Origin: Haplomitrium mnioides
Lineage: Eukaryota > Marchantiophyta > Haplomitriopsida > Calobryales
Length of the DNA: 22,436 bases
Direction of reading: 5' to 3'
Assembly (NCBI GenBank): GCA_049999725.1
Contig: JBNGIS010020736.1
Span: 1-22,436 of the forward strand
Part shown: positions 18,050 to 22,436 of the stretch, piece after piece
How the letters are laid out: the number at the start of each line of letters is the position of its first letter
How positions within the stretch are numbered: position 1 is the first letter of the stretch
Notes under the pieces: generated by a model
Seen by the model: the letters and a program-made list of their open reading frames with translations, nothing else
Told to the model about the DNA's origin: nothing
The model's database searches: none
Program-made: the position numbers and the translations under genes

Positions 18050-18660
18050 GAGGAATCGCAACGAGGGGGGCTGGAGTGAGAATTCATTGAGAAGACCACG
18101 TGAAGTAGAGGTACTAGCTCCAGGGGGCCAGGGGGATTTAGAGGAGGACTGGAGGGGCGCCGAGGATTGCAGAGTGAGGAGCTCTGGATGCTCGGGTGAT
18201 CCAGGTGACTTCATCTTTGCCGGTGGACCAGAGCGGAGGAGGACTGACACGAGGTCTCGAAGGGATTCCGACTGGCTATGATTTTGGGAGAGGCCACCAT
18301 GGAAGGACTTGGAGTTGTCTCTGCATTCTCTGTGTAGGAGCATCACGATCTGAGGACAAGGAAATCGCAACAAGAGGCGGTTGGAGTAGGAATTTAGTGA
18401 GGAACTACGTGAAGCAGGGGTACTAGCTCCAAGGGGCCAGGGAGATTTAGAGGAGGACTAGAGGGGCGTCGAGGATTGCAAAGTGAGGAGCTCTGGATGC
18501 TCGGGCGATCCATGTGACCTCATCCTTGCCGGTGGACTAGAGCGGAGGGGGGCTGACACGATAGTTCGAAGGGATTCTGCCCAGTTATGACTTCGGGAGA
18601 GGCCGCCAAGTGAGGAGCTTGGGGTTGTCTCTGCCATTTCTTGTGTGTGAGTATCAACCC
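18050..18660 (+). repeat. 309-bp tandem duplication
   Basis: Two copies, about 18050-18350 and 18359-18660, align with a constant offset of 309. Examples are ATCGCAAC (18055 and 18364), GTACTAGCTCCA (18111 and 18420) and GAGCTCTGGATGCTCGGG (18180 and 18489). The copies differ at roughly one site in ten, including indels of a few bases. Both contain GATTTAGAGGAGGACT and CTTGGRGTTGTCTCTGC. No protein is recognised in either; frame shifts between copies argue against coding. Confidence 0.8.
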
Positions 18661-18699
18661 AAGGTGTTTGGAGTACACTCTGGTGTGTTTCTTCAAGTG

Positions 18700-19050
18700 G
18701 AGCTGAGAGGGGGGCTGTGTTAGTGCCTGCGCACTGTGTGGGATGACCCGTCGAGGCTCGGGTGTGGAGTGAGCTACTTGCAGCTGGGAAAGCTGTCTTC
18801 CAGAGGTAGAAGTCAAAGAAACTCTCTTCCTAGCCTGAGGAAGTAAAAGCAGGGCTTCTCGCGAGGGAAGTTGAAAAACTATCTAGAGAGGAGGGTGTGT
18901 GGGTGGTTGCTGGGCTGCAGGTTGTAAGGCAGCAGGGATTCATAAGGGAAGTACCAATTGGTAGAAACCCAGAAGGCCTTCAAGGACTCCGTTTTCTCTT
19001 GCACATAGTGTATAAATTGTTTGTCTATATCTGTGTAGTTAGATTTCCTT
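18700..19050 (+). mobile_element. Possible LTR start with polypurine tract and TATA box
   Basis: GAGCTGAGAGGGGGGCTG looks like a polypurine tract, and TGTTAGTGCC directly after it (from 18718) resembles a plant LTR start (TG). A TATA box TATAAAT lies at 19011-19017, about 295 bases in. I cannot find the LTR end, a PBS, or a second copy, so this is a candidate only. Confidence 0.3.
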
Positions 19051-19371
19051 TCTGCATTGTGTTGTAGAGTTTTATTAGCTTAGAAGCCATCATGATAGTT
19101 GAGCAGACCTTGAGAACTGCCTTGAAGGGAGAGTCCAATCCCTTGACACAAGTCTGATGGCCTGGGGGTAAATGCTCTCTATTCTGATTCTGTTGCATAG
19201 AGTATGAATTAGTGCATTCTAAGATAGTTAGGAATATCTGGACCAGTTCTGTGACCACCCTAAGAGGGGGAGTCCAGACCTCTTGTAGTGTTCAGTTGTG
19301 CAAGTCACCAGCACCATTCTGCCCAAGCACCAATAAAGTGACAGGGCCTAAGTCATTGGGTCCTATGAATA

Positions 19372-19644
19372 AAGCAGAAGAATCACACAAGCACAACTAG
19401 GTGTTATAGATGTGGACCTAAGAATGGTTGAGTAACTAGCTTGTGTGCAACCAGAAGTGAGAGAGAGTGGTGTGTTAAATGCTGGAAAGAAAAGGAAGTA
19501 TCCTTAGAGCCTGAAAGTGATAACTGGCAAGGGGCCATCTCAAAAAAGAACCTGAAAGCCCGTAATCCGTCCTCCCCTACAACCAAGGCGGGACCCGAAA
19601 AGGTTAAGGCACGGGATAGGGGAGCGACACAGATCCATCATTGA
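19372..19644 (+). pseudogene. Zinc-knuckle-like remnant (possible gag end)
   Basis: In one frame, HTSTTRCYRCGPKNG is followed by TGA (19429-19431), then VTSLCATRSEREWCVKCW and a Lys/Glu-rich tail to about 19642. RCYRCG is the characteristic start of a retroviral-type CCHC zinc knuckle (C-x2-C-x4-H-x4-C). The His and exact spacing to the next Cys are not preserved and a stop lies between. The tail ends in satellite sequence (from 19632). It may be the decayed nucleocapsid end of a retrotransposon gag; the match is short. Confidence 0.3.
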
Positions 19645-22436
19645 TATGACGTAAGTGTTTGTTAAGATCCAACTCAATATGTTTGTTTAAATAAAATTCC
19701 TTTGTAGATTAATCATTGACATGAGGCAAGTATTTCTTCGTATCAAATTGGATTTCTTTGTTTGGCTCAAATACCATAGCCAATTGATCCTCTATCAATG
19801 TCTATTTACTTGAATCCTGTTCCTTTGCACATCCATCATTGGTATGAATTCAGTTACTTTGCAACTCAATCATTGATATAACGCAATTGTTTGTTAAGAT
19901 CCAATTGGATTTCTTTCTTTGGATCAAGTTCCTTTGTAAATTTATCAGTGACATGAGGCAAATATTTCTTCATATCAAATTGGATTTCTTTGTTTGGCTC
20001 AAATACCATAGCTCATTGATCCTCTATTATTGGCCTTATTTACTTGAATCCTGTTTTTTTGCATATCTATTATTGATATGAATTCATTTCCTTTGTAGAT
20101 CCATCATTGATATGACGCAACTGTTTGTCAAGATCCTATTCGATTTCTTTGTTTGGATCAATTTCCTTTGTAGATTCATCATTGATATGAGGCAAGTATT
20201 TCTTCACATCAAATTTGATTTCTTTGTACGGCTTAAAAACCATAGCCTATAGACCCTCTATCAATGGCCCTATTCACTTGAATCAAGTTCCTTTGCAGAT
20301 CCATCACTGATTTGGATTCAATTCTTCTCCAGATCCAAATCCATCATTCATATGAATTCAGTTCCTTTGGAGATCCATCATTGATGTGACACAACTATTT
20401 GTTGAGAACCAATTTGATTTCATTGTTTGGATCAAGTTCCTTTGTAGATTTATCATTGATATAAGTCAAGTATTTCTCCACATCAAATTCAATTTCTTTG
20501 TTTGGCTTAAATACCATAGCCTATTGATCATCTATCAATGGTCTTATTTACTTTAATCTAGTGCATTTGCAAATCCATCATCAATATGAATTCAACTCCT
20601 GTGCAGATTGAGATCCATCATTGACATGAATTGAGTTCCATTGCAGATTTATCATTGATATGATGCAATTGTTCGTTAAGATCCAGTTCAATTTCTTTGT
20701 TTGGATGAGGTTCCTTTGTAGATTCATCATTGACATGAGGCAAGTACTTCTTCACATCAAATTAGATTTCTTTGTTTGGCTCAAACACCATAGCCTATTG
20801 ATCCTCTATCAATAGCGCTATTTACTTGAATCCAGTACCTTTGCAAATCCATCATCGATATGCATTCATTTCCTTTGCAGATTGAGATCCATCATTTATA
20901 TGAATTCAATTCCTTTGCAGATCCATCATTGATATGATGCAATTGTTTGTGAGGAGACAATTCAATTTCTTTGTTTGGATCAAGTTCCTTTGTAGATTCA
21001 TCATTGACATGAGGCAAGCATTTCTTCACATCAAATTTGGTTTCTTTATTTGGCTCATATACCATAGCCTATTGATCATCTATCAATGCCTACTTACTTG
21101 AATCTTGTTCCTTTGGAGATCCATTATTGATAAGAACTGAGATCTTTTGCAGATCAATCATTGATATGATGCAACTATTTGTTAAGATCCAATTTGATTT
21201 CTTTGTTTGGATCAAGTTCCTTTCTAGATTAATCAATGACATGAGGCAAAAATTTCTTCACATCAAATTCGATTTCTTGGTTTGGCTCAAACACCATAAC
21301 CTATTGATCCTCTATCAATGGCCCTATTAACTTGAATCTAGTTCCTTTGCAAATCCATCATTGATATGAATTCAGTTCCTTTGGAGATCCATCATTGATA
21401 TGATGCAATTTTCTTACAAGATCCAATTCCATTTCTTTGTTTGGATCAAATTCCTTTGTATATTCATCATTGACTTGAGGCAAATATTCTTTCACATCAA
21501 ATTTGATTTCTTTGTTTTCCTCAAATACCATAGCCTATTGATCCTCTATCAATAGCCCTATTTACATGAATCCAAATCCTTTGCAAATCCATCATTGGTA
21601 TGAATTCAATTCCTTTGTAGATCCTAATCCATCAATGATGTAAATTTTGCTCCTTTGCGGATCCATCATTGACATAACGCAGCTCTTTGATAAGATCCAA
21701 TTCGATTTCTTTGTTTGGATCAAGTTCCTTTGTAGATTTATCATTGACATGAGGCAAGCATTTCTTCACATCAAACTCAATTTCTTTGCTAGGCTCAAAT
21801 ACCATAGCCTATCGATCCTATATCAATGGCCCTATTTACTTGAATCTTGTGTCTTTGGAGATCCAGCATTGATATTAATTAAGTTCTTTTGTAGATCCAT
21901 CATTGATATGACAAACTTGTTTGTCAAGATCCAATTCCATTTCTCTGTTTGGATCAAGTTCCTTTGTAGATTCATCATTGACATGAGGCAAGTATTTCTC
22001 CACATCGAGTTTGATTTCTCTGTTTGGCTCAAATACCATAGCCTATTGTTCCTCTATCAATATCTATTTACTTGAATCCACTTCCTTTGCAGATCCATCA
22101 TTGATATGAATTCAGTTCCTTTGCAAATCAAGATCCATCATTGATATAAATTCAGTTCCTTTGCCAATTCATCATTGATATGACGTAGTTGTTTGCTAAG
22201 ATCCGATTCGATTTCTTTGTTTGGATCAAGTTCCTTTGTAGATTCATCATTGACATGAGGCAAGTATCTCTTCACATCAAATTGGATTTCTTTGTTTGGC
22301 TCAAATATCATAGCCTATTGATCCTCTATCAATGGTCCTATTTACTTGAATCCAATTCCTTTGCAGATCTATTATTGATGCGAATTCGATTCCTTTGCAA
22401 ATCCATCATTGATATGACGCAACTGTTTGTCAAGAT
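19632..22436. repeat. Satellite array, right part, open at the window edge
   Basis: The same A, B and C modules continue in the same orientation and run off the end of the window. Landmark spacings are 234, 233, 274, 274, 274, 232, 235, 273, 234 and 274 over 11 B landmarks. Three long units in a row (20240-21062) interrupt the usual short/long alternation. Nothing else is visible in this stretch. Confidence 0.95.

Larger units (their letters stand above)
15738..19631. mobile_element. GC-rich 3.9-kb block interrupting the satellite
   Basis: Left of 15738 the array ends with a complete C module (TTCCTTTGCA); right of 19631 it resumes with a complete A module (GATCCATCATTGATATGACG). Removing the block gives a landmark spacing of 274, exactly one long unit, so no array base appears lost. 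No target-site duplication is apparent; only CAC is shared near the two edges. The block is composite: retroelement-like hairpin and motif blocks (16430-17150), GC-rich tandem repeats (17298-17640), a 309-bp duplication (18050-18660) and a weak LTR/gag-like part (18717-19640). No transposase, reverse transcriptase or integrase is recognisable. Confidence 0.7.

Noticed and set aside
15738-19631. Helitron explanation for the interrupting block
   Set aside because: The lack of a target-site duplication would fit, but I find no TC start at an A/T junction paired with a CTRR end and 3' hairpin at the borders.
21647-22075. 142-codon plus-strand hydrophobic frame
   Set aside because: It is the complement-strand translation of two satellite units; the hydrophobicity comes from TTT/TTC-rich repeat sequence, and not from a membrane protein.
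6951-22436. CRISPR-like array
   Set aside because: The whole unit is repeated, with no unique spacers; module lengths and plant context exclude it.

Overview
The window looks like a repeat-rich stretch of a large land-plant nuclear genome. The evidence is broken copies of plant-type genes (a CDPK-like EF-hand, histones H3 and H2A, a TOM1/TOM3-family membrane protein, and a GID8/LisH-CTLH-type protein), a primer-binding site matching the 3' end of tRNA-Asp as used by many plant Ty3-type retrotransposons, and a long AT-rich satellite array with CpG-decay substitutions. A run of 10 N at 9666-9675 shows it is a scaffolded assembly. I see no intact protein-coding gene, no tRNA or rRNA gene and no CRISPR array. 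All homology calls are by eye from family knowledge.

Layout. 1-3400: a cluster of gene fragments, all on the + strand, each broken by stops, frameshifts or deletions: CDPK EF-hand (389-475), an H3 fragment running directly into an H2A fragment (1259-1556), TOM1/TOM3 (2104-2440), GID8 (2457-2663), then unrecognised open pieces with one short intron-like gap. 3400-3600: TATA box and a weak copia-like LTR end. 3600-4540: decayed ~40-bp repeats. 4551-6950: 5' part of a Ty3-like retroelement: tandem 42-bp hairpin units, two sister hairpins, an open frame without ATG, and three 261-bp tandem copies that each carry a TATA box; the first two also carry a tRNA-Asp-type primer-binding site.

6951-15737 and 19632-22436: two parts of one satellite array, about 45 units in view, continuing past the right edge. 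Units are built from a 75-bp module A, a 125-bp module B that is homologous to A over its first ~64 bp, and zero to three short C modules (34 bp, or 40 bp with an extra hexamer). This gives discrete unit lengths of about 200, 234, 274 and 314 bp, with 234 and 274 often alternating.

15738-19631: a GC-rich 3.9-kb block that interrupts the array exactly at a module boundary; removing it restores a 274-bp unit. It contains diverged relatives of the hairpin, ACGACTTATC and AGTTCTTAT blocks seen at 4600-5100, further tandem repeats, a 309-bp tandem duplication, and weak LTR/gag-like pieces. Nothing here works together as a pathway. The window is best read as gene-fragment debris next to retroelement sequence flanking and interrupting a satellite, and the satellite may have arisen from such a retroelement.
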